Source: Candidatus Eisenbacteria bacterium
GTDB lineage: Bacteria > Eisenbacteria > RBG-16-71-46 > SZUA-252
Direction: 5' to 3'
Length of the DNA: 64,000 bases
Assembly: GCA_005893305.1 (NCBI GenBank)
Contig: VBOZ01000014.1
Coordinates: 27,626-91,625 of the forward strand
Part shown: in pieces, positions 1-8,599 of the stretch
Layout of the letters: each line of letters begins with the position of its first letter
How positions within the stretch are numbered: position 1 is the first letter of the stretch
Program-made: the position numbers and the translations under genes
The notes under the pieces: generated by a model
Told to the model about the DNA's origin: nothing
The model's database searches: none
The model's input: only the letters and a program-made list of their open reading frames with translations

Positions 1-1
1 T

Positions 2-712
2 CACCTCGAGACATGGAACGGGGACGGCGCGACGGGCCGCGTGATCGCGATCGCCCCTCCCGTCCGCCTCGAGCTGGCGTGGCGCCCGACCGCGCTCTCG
101 CCGGAGAGCCACGTCGTCCTCCGCCTCGAGGGCGACGGCCCTGGCTCGCGCCTCACGGTCACGCACGACGGCCTGAAGAGCGAGCCGGAGCGCCGAGCGA
201 CGCGCCAGATGTGGAAGGAGGCGCTGGCGGCGCTCCGCGCACTGCTCCACCACGGAACCGACGGGCACGAGTGGGGCGCCGGAATTCCGGTCACCGCGCG
301 CGCCACGGTGTCTCGACCTGCCCCGGAGGTTTGGCCACTCCTCTCGACAGGACCCGGCATCGAGAAATGGGTCGCCCACGTCGAGCGGTTTGACGGCCAG
401 GCTGGCGGGACGTTCCGCCTCACCTCGAAATTTCACGGTCGCGAAATCGTGGAGGAAGGAAGGATCGAGGAGCTGACGCCCGAGGCGCGCATGGTGCTAT
501 CGTGGGAGTGGATGGGCGAAGGGTGGGGCGCGCCGACCCGCGTCGAATTCTCGATCGAGGTCGAGCCGCAGGGCGCATCGGTCCTCATCGTGCACTCGGG
601 CTTCGACCGGATCGCCTCGGAGCAGCGCCTGGCGGCAAGGAAGAACTACGTGGCCGCGTGGCCGGAAGTACTCTGGGACTTGAAGCAACTGGTCCCGCCG
701 GCCGCCGCGTAG
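2..712 (+). CDS. SRPBCC (AHSA1/START-like) domain protein, 5' end outside window
   Basis: The reading frame is open from base 2, so the gene very probably begins before the window; a GTG at 41 is the first possible internal start. Two SRPBCC-like segments are visible. The first, partial segment ends around the text LTVTHDGL. The second (from about residue 95) begins with the typical TVSRPAPEVWPLLSTG and runs through WEWMGEGWGAPTRVEFSIEV to a C-terminal helix. SRPBCC folds bind hydrophobic ligands in a deep cavity; the AHSA1-type branch is mostly uncharacterised in bacteria. The tandem arrangement is inferred from sequence patterns, and no ligand can be named. Confidence 0.7.
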   Translation, partial: HLETWNGDGATGRVIAIAPPVRLELAWRPTALSPESHVVLRLEGDGPGSRLTVTHDGLKSEPERRATRQMWKEALAALRALLHHGTDGHEWGAGIPVTARATVSRPAPEVWPLLSTGPGIEKWVAHVERFDGQAGGTFRLTSKFHGREIVEEGRIEELTPEARMVLSWEWMGEGWGAPTRVEFSIEVEPQGASVLIVHSGFDRIASEQRLAARKNYVAAWPEVLWDLKQLVPPAAA

Positions 713-747
713 CGCCTCAGCCCGGCCCTCGCCGCACCGCCCGCCCG

Positions 748-1779
748 CTAGACCTGTAGGACGATCTTCCCGACGTTGCTGCGCGATTCGAGGATTCGGT
801 GCGCCAATCCGGCCTCGGAGAGCGCCATCACCCGGCCGGGCGCGGGATCGATCTCTCCCGCCGCCGCCCACTGAACCAGCGTCTCGAGCACGCGCCGGGC
901 GAGCGCGGTGTTCTCCATGAGCTTCTTCAAGTTGACGCCGTAGAGGCCGCGGCTCGGCGCGAGCAGATCGAGGTAGGTCAGTCGGGGAGCACGGAGGAAG
1001 AACGCGATCGCCCCGAGCCATCCGCGATTCGAGATCTGGCCCACGCCGGTGCTGACCACGCGCCCTCCCGGCTTCAGCGCGCGAAGTCCATCCTCGATCG
1101 AGCGTCCGCCGATCGAATCGAGCACGATGTCGAACGCGGGACCGCCGAACAAGCGCTTGGAAAGCTTGTGGACGCGCGTGCGGCTCGCGGGGACCACGTG
1201 TTTCACGTGCTCCGCGATCAGGCGGCTGCGCTTGAAGTGGGTGCTCGCCGCCGCGACGATCTCGAGGCCCGCCCGGCGGGACAGATCGACCGCGGCCATG
1301 CCGACTCCGCCCGCGGCCGCGTGGATAAAGACGCGCATCCCGGGCTCGACCGGGCCGGTGCGATAGAGGGCGATGTACGCGGTGCCGTAGTTGAGCGGAA
1401 GCAGGACGGCCGACTGATACGGGATCGAGTCTGGGATCGGGAAGACCTGCCCGGCCGGGACCGCGACCTTCTCCGCGTACCCGCCGTTCGAGTGAAACGC
1501 GAGCACGCGCTGCCCCTCGCGGAGCCCGGCGACGTTCTCGCCGACCCGGATGATCTCTCCCGCGGTCTCATGTCCCATGATGTACGGAGGCTTCGGCGCC
1601 TCCGGGTTGAGTCCTTGGCGCGAGAGGACATCCGTGAAGTTGACGCCGGCGGTCCGGACCTGGATCAGGACGTCGTGCGGCCCGACCTCGGGGTCCGGGC
1701 AGTCCTCGAGGATCAAGCTCTCGGGTGGGCCGGACTTCCGAAGGTAGACCGCGCGCATCGATCCGTTCGCCGTCGTCAC
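748..1779 (-). CDS. Zinc-independent medium-chain dehydrogenase (quinone oxidoreductase family)
   Basis: The 343-residue protein has the MDR layout: an N-terminal GroES-like domain (PPYIMGHETAGEI near residue 70) and a Rossmann NAD(P)H domain with the AAAGGVGMAAVDL loop near residue 155. It lacks the cysteine cluster of zinc alcohol dehydrogenases, which fits NADPH:quinone oxidoreductase or VAT-1-like members that reduce quinones or enones. Its start overlaps the stop of the upstream phosphatase gene by four bases (ATGA), so the two are translationally coupled. A second in-frame ATG lies seven codons downstream (1758). The exact substrate cannot be read from sequence. Confidence 0.85.
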   Translation of the reverse strand: MTTANGSMRAVYLRKSGPPESLILEDCPDPEVGPHDVLIQVRTAGVNFTDVLSRQGLNPEAPKPPYIMGHETAGEIIRVGENVAGLREGQRVLAFHSNGGYAEKVAVPAGQVFPIPDSIPYQSAVLLPLNYGTAYIALYRTGPVEPGMRVFIHAAAGGVGMAAVDLSRRAGLEIVAAASTHFKRSRLIAEHVKHVVPASRTRVHKLSKRLFGGPAFDIVLDSIGGRSIEDGLRALKPGGRVVSTGVGQISNRGWLGAIAFFLRAPRLTYLDLLAPSRGLYGVNLKKLMENTALARRVLETLVQWAAAGEIDPAPGRVMALSEAGLAHRILESRSNVGKIVLQV

Positions 1780-2192
1780 CGCGACCGCGCCTTGTCGGTG
1801 GAGGTCGATCGCAACCGCCCCGCGAGCTCCTCCACGCGCGCGCGCAGGAGATCTCGAATGCGGCGCACCTCGTCGATCGGCTTCCCCGAGGGATCCGGAA
1901 TCCCCCAGTCCTCGACCTTCCGGCCGGGATAGTCGCAGAGGGCCGGGTCGTCGCAGCCCATCGAGACCACGACATCGGCGCGGGCGAGCATCTCGGCGTC
2001 CACCTTCCTCGGCTTCCGCCCCACGAGATCGATCCCGACCTCGCGCATCGCGTCGATGACGATGGGATGGACCGCCGCGGCGGGGCTCGAGCCGCCCGAG
2101 ACAGCCGCGTACTCCGGAGCCACCTGCTCGAGGAGGGCCTGCGCCATCTGGCTTCGCCCCGCGTTCTGCCGGCAGAGGAAGAGCACTGTCAT
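1776..2192 (-). CDS. Low-molecular-weight phosphatase / arsenate reductase family protein
   Basis: The 138-residue protein begins MTVLFLCRQNAGRSQMAQ, which contains the CX5R phosphate-binding loop (C7 to R13) of LMW tyrosine phosphatases and of thioredoxin-coupled arsenate reductases. The later segment VVSMGCDDPALCDYPGRK resembles the second cysteine region of ArsC, and DWGIPDPSGKP carries the general-acid Asp-Pro. I infer arsenate reductase over protein phosphatase because of the MGC..C arrangement, but no ars regulator or efflux gene is adjacent. It is the first gene of a two-gene unit with the quinone-oxidoreductase-like gene. Confidence 0.8.
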   Translation of the reverse strand: MTVLFLCRQNAGRSQMAQALLEQVAPEYAAVSGGSSPAAAVHPIVIDAMREVGIDLVGRKPRKVDAEMLARADVVVSMGCDDPALCDYPGRKVEDWGIPDPSGKPIDEVRRIRDLLRARVEELAGRLRSTSTDKARSR

Positions 2193-2199
2193 GGAACGA

Positions 2200-2904
2200 C
2201 TATACCCGATCGCGAAGTCCTATCGCCGTCTCGAAGATTCCGCGCCACATCGCCGCGGTGAGCTTGCCTGTGCTCGTGTTCTGCTGGCTTGGGTGGTAGG
2301 AGGCGAGGAGCCAACCGCCCTCCGGAAGCGCGACGCGCGCGCCGTGGGCAAAGACCGGCCGCGGATCGAGATCGGGCTGCCCGAGCGCCCGCCGCGCCTT
2401 CACGATCGCTTCAAAGCCGATCTTCCCCAGCGCGAGCCTCACGTGGAGCTTCGGAAGCGCGCGCATCTCCCGCACGAGATACTCCCTGCAGCGGTCGAGC
2501 TCGGCGGGCTCGGGCTTGTTCCCGGGCGGCGCGCATCGACCCGCGGCCGTGATGTATACCCCGTCGAGCGTGAGGCCATCGCCGGCGCGCAGCGCATCGG
2601 GCCGACTCGCGAGCCTCTGTCGAAACAGCTCCCCGTAGAGCCACTCGCCGGAGCGGTCTCCGGTGAACATCCGCCCCGTTCTGTTCGATCCGTGCGCCCC
2701 CGGCGCGAGCCCCACGATGAGGAGCCACGCTTCCGAATCGCCGAACCCGGGCACCGGCCTCCCCCAGTAGGTCTCATCGCGGTAGGCGGCGCGGCGCACT
2801 CGGGCCACCTCGGTGCAATACTCGCGCAGTCGCGGGCATCGTTCGCAGGCGGCCACGTCGCTCGCGATTCCTTGGAGCGCTCGGGCGTGGCGATTCGGCG
2901 GCAT
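2200..2904 (-). CDS. udgB: Family 5 uracil-DNA glycosylase (UdgB type)
   Basis: This enzyme removes uracil and other deaminated bases from DNA at the start of base-excision repair. Visible features are the motif GLAPGAHGSNRTGRMFTG, the C-terminal SYHPSQQNTSTGK motif with the catalytic-pocket His, and four cysteines in two groups (CERCPRLREYC and RCAPPGNKP..C) that hold the [4Fe-4S] cluster of families 4 and 5. The frame is open up to 2949, but a start there would overlap the divergent DinB start, so the ATG at 2904 (234 residues) is preferred. High genomic GC fits a need for repair of deaminated cytosine. Confidence 0.88.
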   Translation of the reverse strand: MPPNRHARALQGIASDVAACERCPRLREYCTEVARVRRAAYRDETYWGRPVPGFGDSEAWLLIVGLAPGAHGSNRTGRMFTGDRSGEWLYGELFRQRLASRPDALRAGDGLTLDGVYITAAGRCAPPGNKPEPAELDRCREYLVREMRALPKLHVRLALGKIGFEAIVKARRALGQPDLDPRPVFAHGARVALPEGGWLLASYHPSQQNTSTGKLTAAMWRGIFETAIGLRDRV

Positions 2905-2947
2905 ATCTGGGAATATAGCCGCTTCGTCGATCGATCCCGGAGGGTTC

Positions 2948-3424
2948 ATGGATTTGAAAGACTATTTCGAGGCGACCTGGGAGGCGCGTGGCCGCCTTCT
3001 CGCCGCGGCCGCCGACCTGAGTCCCGAAGAGTGGACTCGCGATTTCCCCTTCTCATGGAAATCGCTCCGCAACCTCTTCGCCCACGTGATCGAGGTCGAG
3101 GGCTCTTGGATCGGGAAGAACATCGAGAAGGGCAACTGGAAGTATCCGGACGAGGATGAGATCGCGCGCCGGTTCGCGACGCCGGAGATGGCCCGAGCGC
3201 GTGGGGACGAGATCGCGAAGATGACCCGCGAGGTACTCGCCGCCTACATGCCGGCCAGGCTGCGCGAGATACGGCGCGGGACGCAGATGGACGGCAGCGA
3301 GACCACGTTCACGGTGGAGCAGATCCTGACCCACGTCTTCACGCACGAGCTCCGCCACCAGGGCCAGCTCCAGGTGATGCTCCGGTTGCTCGGCAAGCCC
3401 GCTCCGAACGCTGACTGGATCTAG
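2948..3424 (+). CDS. DinB/YfiT-family putative metalloenzyme
   Basis: The 158-residue four-helix-bundle protein shows the DinB signature: a first metal-ligand His in LFAHVIEVEGSWI and a C-terminal HVFTHELRHQGQL that supplies two further His ligands. The family includes thiol-S-transferases such as bacillithiol transferases and many uncharacterised members. The start at 2948 is fixed by a GGAGGG ribosome binding site five bases upstream. It is divergent from the uracil-DNA glycosylase gene with about 43 bases between starts. The substrate is unknown. Confidence 0.85.
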   Translation: MDLKDYFEATWEARGRLLAAAADLSPEEWTRDFPFSWKSLRNLFAHVIEVEGSWIGKNIEKGNWKYPDEDEIARRFATPEMARARGDEIAKMTREVLAAYMPARLREIRRGTQMDGSETTFTVEQILTHVFTHELRHQGQLQVMLRLLGKPAPNADWI

Positions 3425-3459
3425 GCGGCGGGGGCCGCAGCGGCGCCCACGGCCGCGCC

Positions 3460-5421
3460 CTAGAGCGAGTCTCCGGGCGACGATGAGATGACGAAGTCGA
3501 TCTCCGGCAGCGCCTCGATCGCCGCGACAACCTGAAGCGCCTCTCTATCACCCGGGCGCATCTCCAAGAGACGGTGGGCGAATCGTAGCGCTACAGGGTA
3601 CGCGCCTGGCTTGTTGCAAGAGGTCATCAGGGCCCGGATCGACTCCGGGTCGTCGCGTGCGATCCCGAACGCCTCCAGCGCGGCGTCATCGTTGGGTTGC
3701 CTCCGATCGGGAGTAGAGAGAAACAAGGCCACAAGCTGCAATGCGAGGGATCGATCCAGCGGCGGTAGTGGAGCCAGGAGTTGCCTCGCCCGAGTGCTAT
3801 CGCCGGCGGCGAGAAGGAGCATCGCGGCGATCCTGTGATCGACGTCTCGGTGCGCGGCGTCCATCTGGGGCATCCCGAGCAGGATTCTCATGGCAAGCCC
3901 CGTGTGACCGGTCGCGGCGAGGCCGCGCGCGTAGAACCGCACTGCTTTCTGGTATTCGAAGTAGTCGGGCCTCGGCCCGTCTGTGCGCGGGAGGAGCGTG
4001 CGGAGGTCGACCTCGTAGACGTCGAGATTGGGAGCGATCCAGAAGAGGTATTCGGCGTGCCGGTTGGGCAAGCGGCGCTCGGGGCGTACGGTGTGCAGCG
4101 TTGGGTCGCGATACCAGAGCCGCATCGCCTGAAAGTTGTACATATGAACGTGGATGCTCCGGCGTCCCTGGGCGAGAACGGTCAAGAGCACCTGTGCCCC
4201 GGGCGCCAACTTTGGCTCCAGACCCTTGAATTCCTGCTCCAAGCGCCGGAGCGCCCCCGAGGGCGCATCGAAGTTCCGCTCGGTCGGAATCGTGGGAGCG
4301 ACATCGAGTCCACGGAACCAGACGCCCAGGAGCAGAAACGCGCCGAGCAGCGCGAATGCCCATGCCCCGCGGAGCCGGGAGAGAGCAAACCCCAACCCTA
4401 TCGCGACGCCCAGAGCCGGAATGCACGAGTAGTACGGGGACCAATGGCGGACGAGCACCGACGTGAGAAGGAGCGGGGGCACCGCGAGCGTGAGGGAGAG
4501 CATCGCGATCCTAGCGCCGGAGATCGTTCCCACGTCGCTGTCGGCCGCGGCCCCCCGTGACCGCAAGTATGCGGCCCCAGCAAGAAGGGCAGCCGCGCCC
4601 AGCAGGCACAAAGTCCCCCCGCGGGGCCATGAGATCCCGACCAACGTGGGAGGCACGTTGAGCATCGTGAGCAGGCCGTTCCAGAGCGCGGTCCATCGCT
4701 CCGGGTTGTCCAGGCCGACGTACCCGGCTCCCCCGCTCGAAAACTTGCGCTGGATCAGGATCCGGATCCCCGGATGAAGGACTGCCCAGCAGACCGCCGC
4801 CACGCCGTAGACCGCGAAACGCTTCAGAACCCCGTACGGTCTCCTTCCCAAGAACCAATCGAGTCCGACCAGAGCCGGCAGCGCCGCGATCGCGGTCTCC
4901 TTGGACAGCAAGGCGAGCACAAAGCAAGCGCACGCGAGCCACGTTCGATTCGAGAGCTGCAAGTTGAGCGCGCCCAGAAGGAACGCCATCGCCAAGAGGT
5001 CCTGCACGCCGCTCACCCAACCCACGAGAATCGGCAACGCCCCGAGAGACGCGAACACGAGGCCGGCGAAGAAGCCGGCGCGCGCGCCTGCCACCCTGCT
5101 GGCGAACCGGACGAACAGGATCACCACGACAGCGAGAAGCGCGAGGTTCAGCAGATGCCCCAGCGCGGCGCTGTCGGGGCTCAGGATCGAGAGCAGGCCG
5201 AAATAAATCTCGCGCGAAATCGGGCGGTAGAAGATCGACTGAGGGTCGGGAAGGAGAACACCCGCGCGAAACGGCTGAACTCGGTGGAAGAAGAGGTAGT
5301 CATCGAAGAGGTACGTGAAACGAAATCCAGGAAGCGCGAGCACGACGGCGACGAGGGCGGGTATCAGTAGAAACAGGCGGGCACGAGCTCGCGACGAGAG
5401 TCCCTGCCCTGCCTCGGCCAT
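3460..5421 (-). CDS. GT-C-like polytopic membrane protein with C-terminal soluble domain
   Basis: The protein of about 653 residues has roughly ten hydrophobic segments in its first 400 residues. An acidic pair sits in the first extracytoplasmic loop (FRFTYLFDDYLFFHR), as in GT-C glycosyltransferases that use polyprenyl-linked sugars. The C-terminal 250 residues are soluble and helical and look TPR-like (MRILLGMPQMDAAHRDVD, LLLAAGDSTRARQLL). It probably transfers a sugar or belongs to the mannosyltransferase-like group with TPRs, but the assignment is by pattern only. The ATG at 5421 is preferred over a GTG at 5436. It is convergent with the DinB gene and divergent from the heme operon. Confidence 0.65.
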   Translation of the reverse strand: MAEAGQGLSSRARARLFLLIPALVAVVLALPGFRFTYLFDDYLFFHRVQPFRAGVLLPDPQSIFYRPISREIYFGLLSILSPDSAALGHLLNLALLAVVVILFVRFASRVAGARAGFFAGLVFASLGALPILVGWVSGVQDLLAMAFLLGALNLQLSNRTWLACACFVLALLSKETAIAALPALVGLDWFLGRRPYGVLKRFAVYGVAAVCWAVLHPGIRILIQRKFSSGGAGYVGLDNPERWTALWNGLLTMLNVPPTLVGISWPRGGTLCLLGAAALLAGAAYLRSRGAAADSDVGTISGARIAMLSLTLAVPPLLLTSVLVRHWSPYYSCIPALGVAIGLGFALSRLRGAWAFALLGAFLLLGVWFRGLDVAPTIPTERNFDAPSGALRRLEQEFKGLEPKLAPGAQVLLTVLAQGRRSIHVHMYNFQAMRLWYRDPTLHTVRPERRLPNRHAEYLFWIAPNLDVYEVDLRTLLPRTDGPRPDYFEYQKAVRFYARGLAATGHTGLAMRILLGMPQMDAAHRDVDHRIAAMLLLAAGDSTRARQLLAPLPPLDRSLALQLVALFLSTPDRRQPNDDAALEAFGIARDDPESIRALMTSCNKPGAYPVALRFAHRLLEMRPGDREALQVVAAIEALPEIDFVISSSPGDSL

Positions 5422-5495
5422 CGATCCCTGCTCCACGGCGGCATCCTAGCACCGCGTGCGCCGCCGGCCCCACGATCCTAGCCCAGCGCCCGGAG

Positions 5496-5526
5496 TTGAA
5501 ATGCGTGCCCCGCATGGGGCAATATA
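5496..5526 (+). promoter_or_regulatory. Candidate promoter of the heme operon with embedded inverted repeat
   Basis: TTGAAA (5496-5501) and CAATAT (5520-5525) are separated by 18 bases, a plausible sigma-70 pair. The spacer holds the inverted repeat TGCCCC-GCAT-GGGGCA (5506-5521), a possible operator or simply a GC-rich hairpin. Transcription starting about seven bases after the -10 would place the ATG at 5558, not the one at 5528, downstream of the start site. Confidence 0.4.
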
Positions 5527-5557
5527 GATGACCGGTCGAGGAGGCCGGCATCCACAC

Positions 5558-6379
5558 ATGCAGCCCCTCATCCCACTGCTAACAACAGTACTTCCAGTGC
5601 TGTACGCGCTGAGCGTCGCGGCCTATGCCCGTGCCTACGCCGACGAGGCGTCGACGGGCGGCCGCTGGGGCCCCGCCATGCTCCGCGCGGCGCTCCTCGT
5701 CCATCTGGTCTACCTCTCGGCGCGCGGCGTCACCGAGGGGCACCTCCCCCTCGCGTCGGTCTATGATTTCCTTTCGGCCACGGCGCTCTCGATCGCGGCG
5801 GTCTATGTTTATCTCGAGTTGCGCCAGGGAATCCGGACGACCGGGATCTTCGTTCTCCCGATCGTCTTCCTGATGCAGGTGACCTCCTCGGCGTACGGCG
5901 GCGAGCCCGCAACGCGGCAACCGCCCCTATTTCCGATCTGGTTCGAGATCCACACGCTCGCCGCGGTCCTGGGCTACGGCGCGTTCTTTGTCTCGGCGAT
6001 CTACGGGGTTCTCTTCCTCCTCATGTATCGCGAGATCAAGGGCAACCGCCTCTCGTTCTTCTTCCGGCGCATGCCGCCTTTAGAAACGCTCGGCCGCATG
6101 AACGTGAGCGCGGCGAGCGCGGGGCTGGCGCTCCTGGCGCTCGCGATCTTGATGGGGATCGGTTGGGGGCGCCTCGCCGGGGTCGATCTGGCGAAGGATC
6201 CCAAGACCTGGCTCACGATCGGCGCTTGGCTCGTCCTCGGCTTCGCCGTCCTCGCGTATCACCGCCTCGGCTGGCGTGGACCGCGGGCGGTCTACGCCTC
6301 GCTCGCGGGATTCACCACCCTCCTCGCCTCGCGCGTCGTGACCGACCTCTTCGTCCGCTCGTTCCACACCTTCCGGTGA
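5558..6379 (+). CDS. hemX: HemX/CcsA-like cytochrome c assembly-family membrane protein
   Basis: The 273-residue protein has about eight transmembrane helices. It carries the pattern LFPIWFEIHTLAAVLGYGAFF followed by YGVLFLLMYREIKG, typical of the HemX/CcsA family. CcsA proteins handle heme for cytochrome c maturation; HemX proteins encoded next to hemA are thought to modulate glutamyl-tRNA reductase level. Position directly before hemA favours HemX. Its TGA (6377-6379) overlaps the GTG of hemA. The start at 5558 is chosen because the upstream ATG at 5528 lies on the putative -10 and a GAGGAGG precedes 5558, though its spacing is long. Confidence 0.8.
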   Translation: MQPLIPLLTTVLPVLYALSVAAYARAYADEASTGGRWGPAMLRAALLVHLVYLSARGVTEGHLPLASVYDFLSATALSIAAVYVYLELRQGIRTTGIFVLPIVFLMQVTSSAYGGEPATRQPPLFPIWFEIHTLAAVLGYGAFFVSAIYGVLFLLMYREIKGNRLSFFFRRMPPLETLGRMNVSAASAGLALLALAILMGIGWGRLAGVDLAKDPKTWLTIGAWLVLGFAVLAYHRLGWRGPRAVYASLAGFTTLLASRVVTDLFVRSFHTFR

Positions 6380-7701
6380 CCCCCGTGGCCGAAACCGAAG
6401 CCCCGACCTTCGATCTCTTCTGCGTCGGGCTGAACCACGAGACCTCGCCTCTCGAGATCCGGGACGCGCTGGTCCTGAACGACGAGGAAGTGGGCCGGGC
6501 GATCCAGGCGCTGCGCGAGCGGGCCGGCGCGAGCGAGGCGCTCGTGATCTCGACCTGCAATCGAACGGAGGTCTACGCGCGCGGCTCCTCGATCGAGGAC
6601 CCGCCCGCGTTCGTGGCCGATCTCCTCCGCGAGATCAAGGGCATGGACTTGACCGGTCCCCGCGGAAGCTACCTCTACGCGTACCGGGAGCCCGACTCGG
6701 TGCGGCACCTGTTCCGCGTGGCGTGCGGGCTCGACTCGCAGGTGCTGGGCGAGCCGCAGATCACCGGACAGGTCAAAGACTCGCTCTCGCTCGCCGCGAA
6801 GCTGGGCGGGACCGGGCCGGTGATCGAGCGGCTCCTCGACGCCGCGCTCCGCTCGGCGAAGCGGGCGCGCACCGAGACCGGGATCGGGCGCGGCCCCATC
6901 TCGAGCGCGTACGCCGCGGTCGGTCTGGCGGGCAAGGTGTTGGGCTCCCTCTCGGACAAGCGCGTCCTCCTGGTCGGCGCGGGCGAAATGGCGACGCTCG
7001 CGGCGCGTCACTTCCAGGAGGCGGGCGTCACGCAGTTCGTGGTCGCCAATCGCGGCCGGGAGCGCGGCGAGGCGCTCGCGGCGGCGATCCCGGCGAGGGT
7101 CGTCTCGCTCGAAGCGATTCCGGTCGTGCTCCCCGGCGCTGACATCGTGATCGGGGCCACGGCTTCCCAGCAGCCGCTCGTGCACGAGCCCGCCGTTCGC
7201 TCCGCGATGAAGATCCGGAGAAATCGCCCGCTTCTCTTCCTCGATCTCGCGGTGCCGCGGGATGTCGACCCGCTCGTCGCGAAGCTGCCCAACGTCTTCC
7301 TCCACGATCTGGACGCCCTCGGCGTCCTGGTCGGGCAGAGCCTCGCGCAACGACGCGCCGAGGTTCCGAAGGTCGAGGCGATCATCGAGGACGAGCTGGC
7401 TCGATTCCTCAAGTGGCACGGATCGCTCGCGGTGAAGCCGACCGTGACCAAATTCCGCGGCCACTTCGAGCGCGTCGCCCGCGAGGAGCTGGAGCGCCAT
7501 CGCGCCCGCTTCCGCCCCGAGGACCAGGAGGCGCTCGACGCGCTCGTGCACGGCATCGTCCAGAAACTCCTCCACCGGCCCACCACGCGGCTCACGCGCC
7601 CGGACGCGGAGGGCGCGAAGGGAATCGCGAGGATCGACGCGGTCCGGGACCTGTTCGGAATCGACCCCGAAGAGAGCGATGCGGATCGGGACACGCGGTA
7701 G
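6376..7701 (+). CDS. hemA: Glutamyl-tRNA reductase
   Basis: The enzyme reduces glutamyl-tRNA(Glu) to glutamate-1-semialdehyde, the first committed step of C5 heme synthesis. The N-terminal domain has CVGLNHETSPLEIRDAL and the catalytic Cys in VISTCNRTEVYA. The NADPH domain has KRVLLVGAGEMATLAARH, and the C-terminal dimerisation helix is present (FRGHFERVAREELERH). At about 441 residues it is normal in length. The GTG at 6376 overlaps the hemX stop; a GTG at 6385 is an alternative. The 3' end overlaps hemC by 23 bases. Confidence 0.95.
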   Translation: MTPVAETEAPTFDLFCVGLNHETSPLEIRDALVLNDEEVGRAIQALRERAGASEALVISTCNRTEVYARGSSIEDPPAFVADLLREIKGMDLTGPRGSYLYAYREPDSVRHLFRVACGLDSQVLGEPQITGQVKDSLSLAAKLGGTGPVIERLLDAALRSAKRARTETGIGRGPISSAYAAVGLAGKVLGSLSDKRVLLVGAGEMATLAARHFQEAGVTQFVVANRGRERGEALAAAIPARVVSLEAIPVVLPGADIVIGATASQQPLVHEPAVRSAMKIRRNRPLLFLDLAVPRDVDPLVAKLPNVFLHDLDALGVLVGQSLAQRRAEVPKVEAIIEDELARFLKWHGSLAVKPTVTKFRGHFERVAREELERHRARFRPEDQEALDALVHGIVQKLLHRPTTRLTRPDAEGAKGIARIDAVRDLFGIDPEESDADRDTR

Positions 7702-8599
7702 CACCCTCGCCCTCGCGCAGAGCGGCCAGGTGCGCCGCCTGCTGCCCGGCGGCGAGGGGGCGCACGAGCTCGAGGTCATCGAGACCTCGGGCGATCGGAG
7801 CCCGCAGGCATCCCTGCGCCGAATCGGCGGGAAGGGCGTCTTCTCCAAAGAGATCGAGGTGGAGCTGCTCGAGGGGCGGATCGATATCGCGGTCCACTCG
7901 CTGAAGGACCTCCCCACCGAAGAAACGCCCGGGCTGTCCCTCGCGGCGCTCCTGAGAAGGGAGGACCCGCGCGACGCTCTGGTCGCGCGCGATCGTCACC
8001 CCCTTGCGAACCTTCCGCCCGGCGCGAAGGTCGGGACGTCATCGCTCCGGCGCCAGTCGCAGCTCCTCGCTCGGCGGCCGGATCTCGCGGTCCAGGATCT
8101 ACGCGGAAACGTCCCGACGCGAATCGCGAGGGTGAAGGAAGGGCGCCTTGACGCGGTCGTCGTCGCGGCGGCCGGGCTCCATCGCCTTGGCCTCACCCAC
8201 GAAGCGTCGGAGCTCCTGGACGAAGCGTGGATGCTCCCCGCGCCGGGACAAGGGATCCTCGCGCTCCAGATCCGCGCGGATGACAGGAAGACCGCCGAGG
8301 CCATACGAGGTCTGGAGGATGCCTCCTCGCGGGCGGAGGCGACCGCGGAGCGGACGCTCCTATCCGGCCTCGGGGGAGGATGCCTCGTGCCGGTCGGCGC
8401 GCGAGGGCTCGCGCGGAACGGCCGGATCGTCCTGACCGCCTTCGTCGGCCATCCCAGCGGACGTCCCTCGCTGCGGTCGAGCCTCGAGGGACCGATGGCG
8501 GGGGCCGGGGATCTGGGACTCACGCTGGCCTCTTCCCTCCTCCGCGAGGGCGCGAAGGAGATCCTCGACGAAGTGCGGAGCGACGAGATCTTCCCGTGA
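7679..8599 (+). CDS. hemC: Porphobilinogen deaminase (hydroxymethylbilane synthase)
   Basis: The enzyme polymerises four porphobilinogens into hydroxymethylbilane. The protein (306 residues) begins MRIGTRGSTLALAQSGQ, has AVHSLKDLPTE and QDLRGNVPTRIARVKEG in the active-site region, and carries the dipyrromethane-binding Cys in GLGGGCLVPVGARG. The start lies inside the 3' end of hemA (23-base overlap), and the stop overlaps the GTG of hemD in the form GTGA, indicating translational coupling in the operon. Confidence 0.95.
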   Translation: MRIGTRGSTLALAQSGQVRRLLPGGEGAHELEVIETSGDRSPQASLRRIGGKGVFSKEIEVELLEGRIDIAVHSLKDLPTEETPGLSLAALLRREDPRDALVARDRHPLANLPPGAKVGTSSLRRQSQLLARRPDLAVQDLRGNVPTRIARVKEGRLDAVVVAAAGLHRLGLTHEASELLDEAWMLPAPGQGILALQIRADDRKTAEAIRGLEDASSRAEATAERTLLSGLGGGCLVPVGARGLARNGRIVLTAFVGHPSGRPSLRSSLEGPMAGAGDLGLTLASSLLREGAKEILDEVRSDEIFP

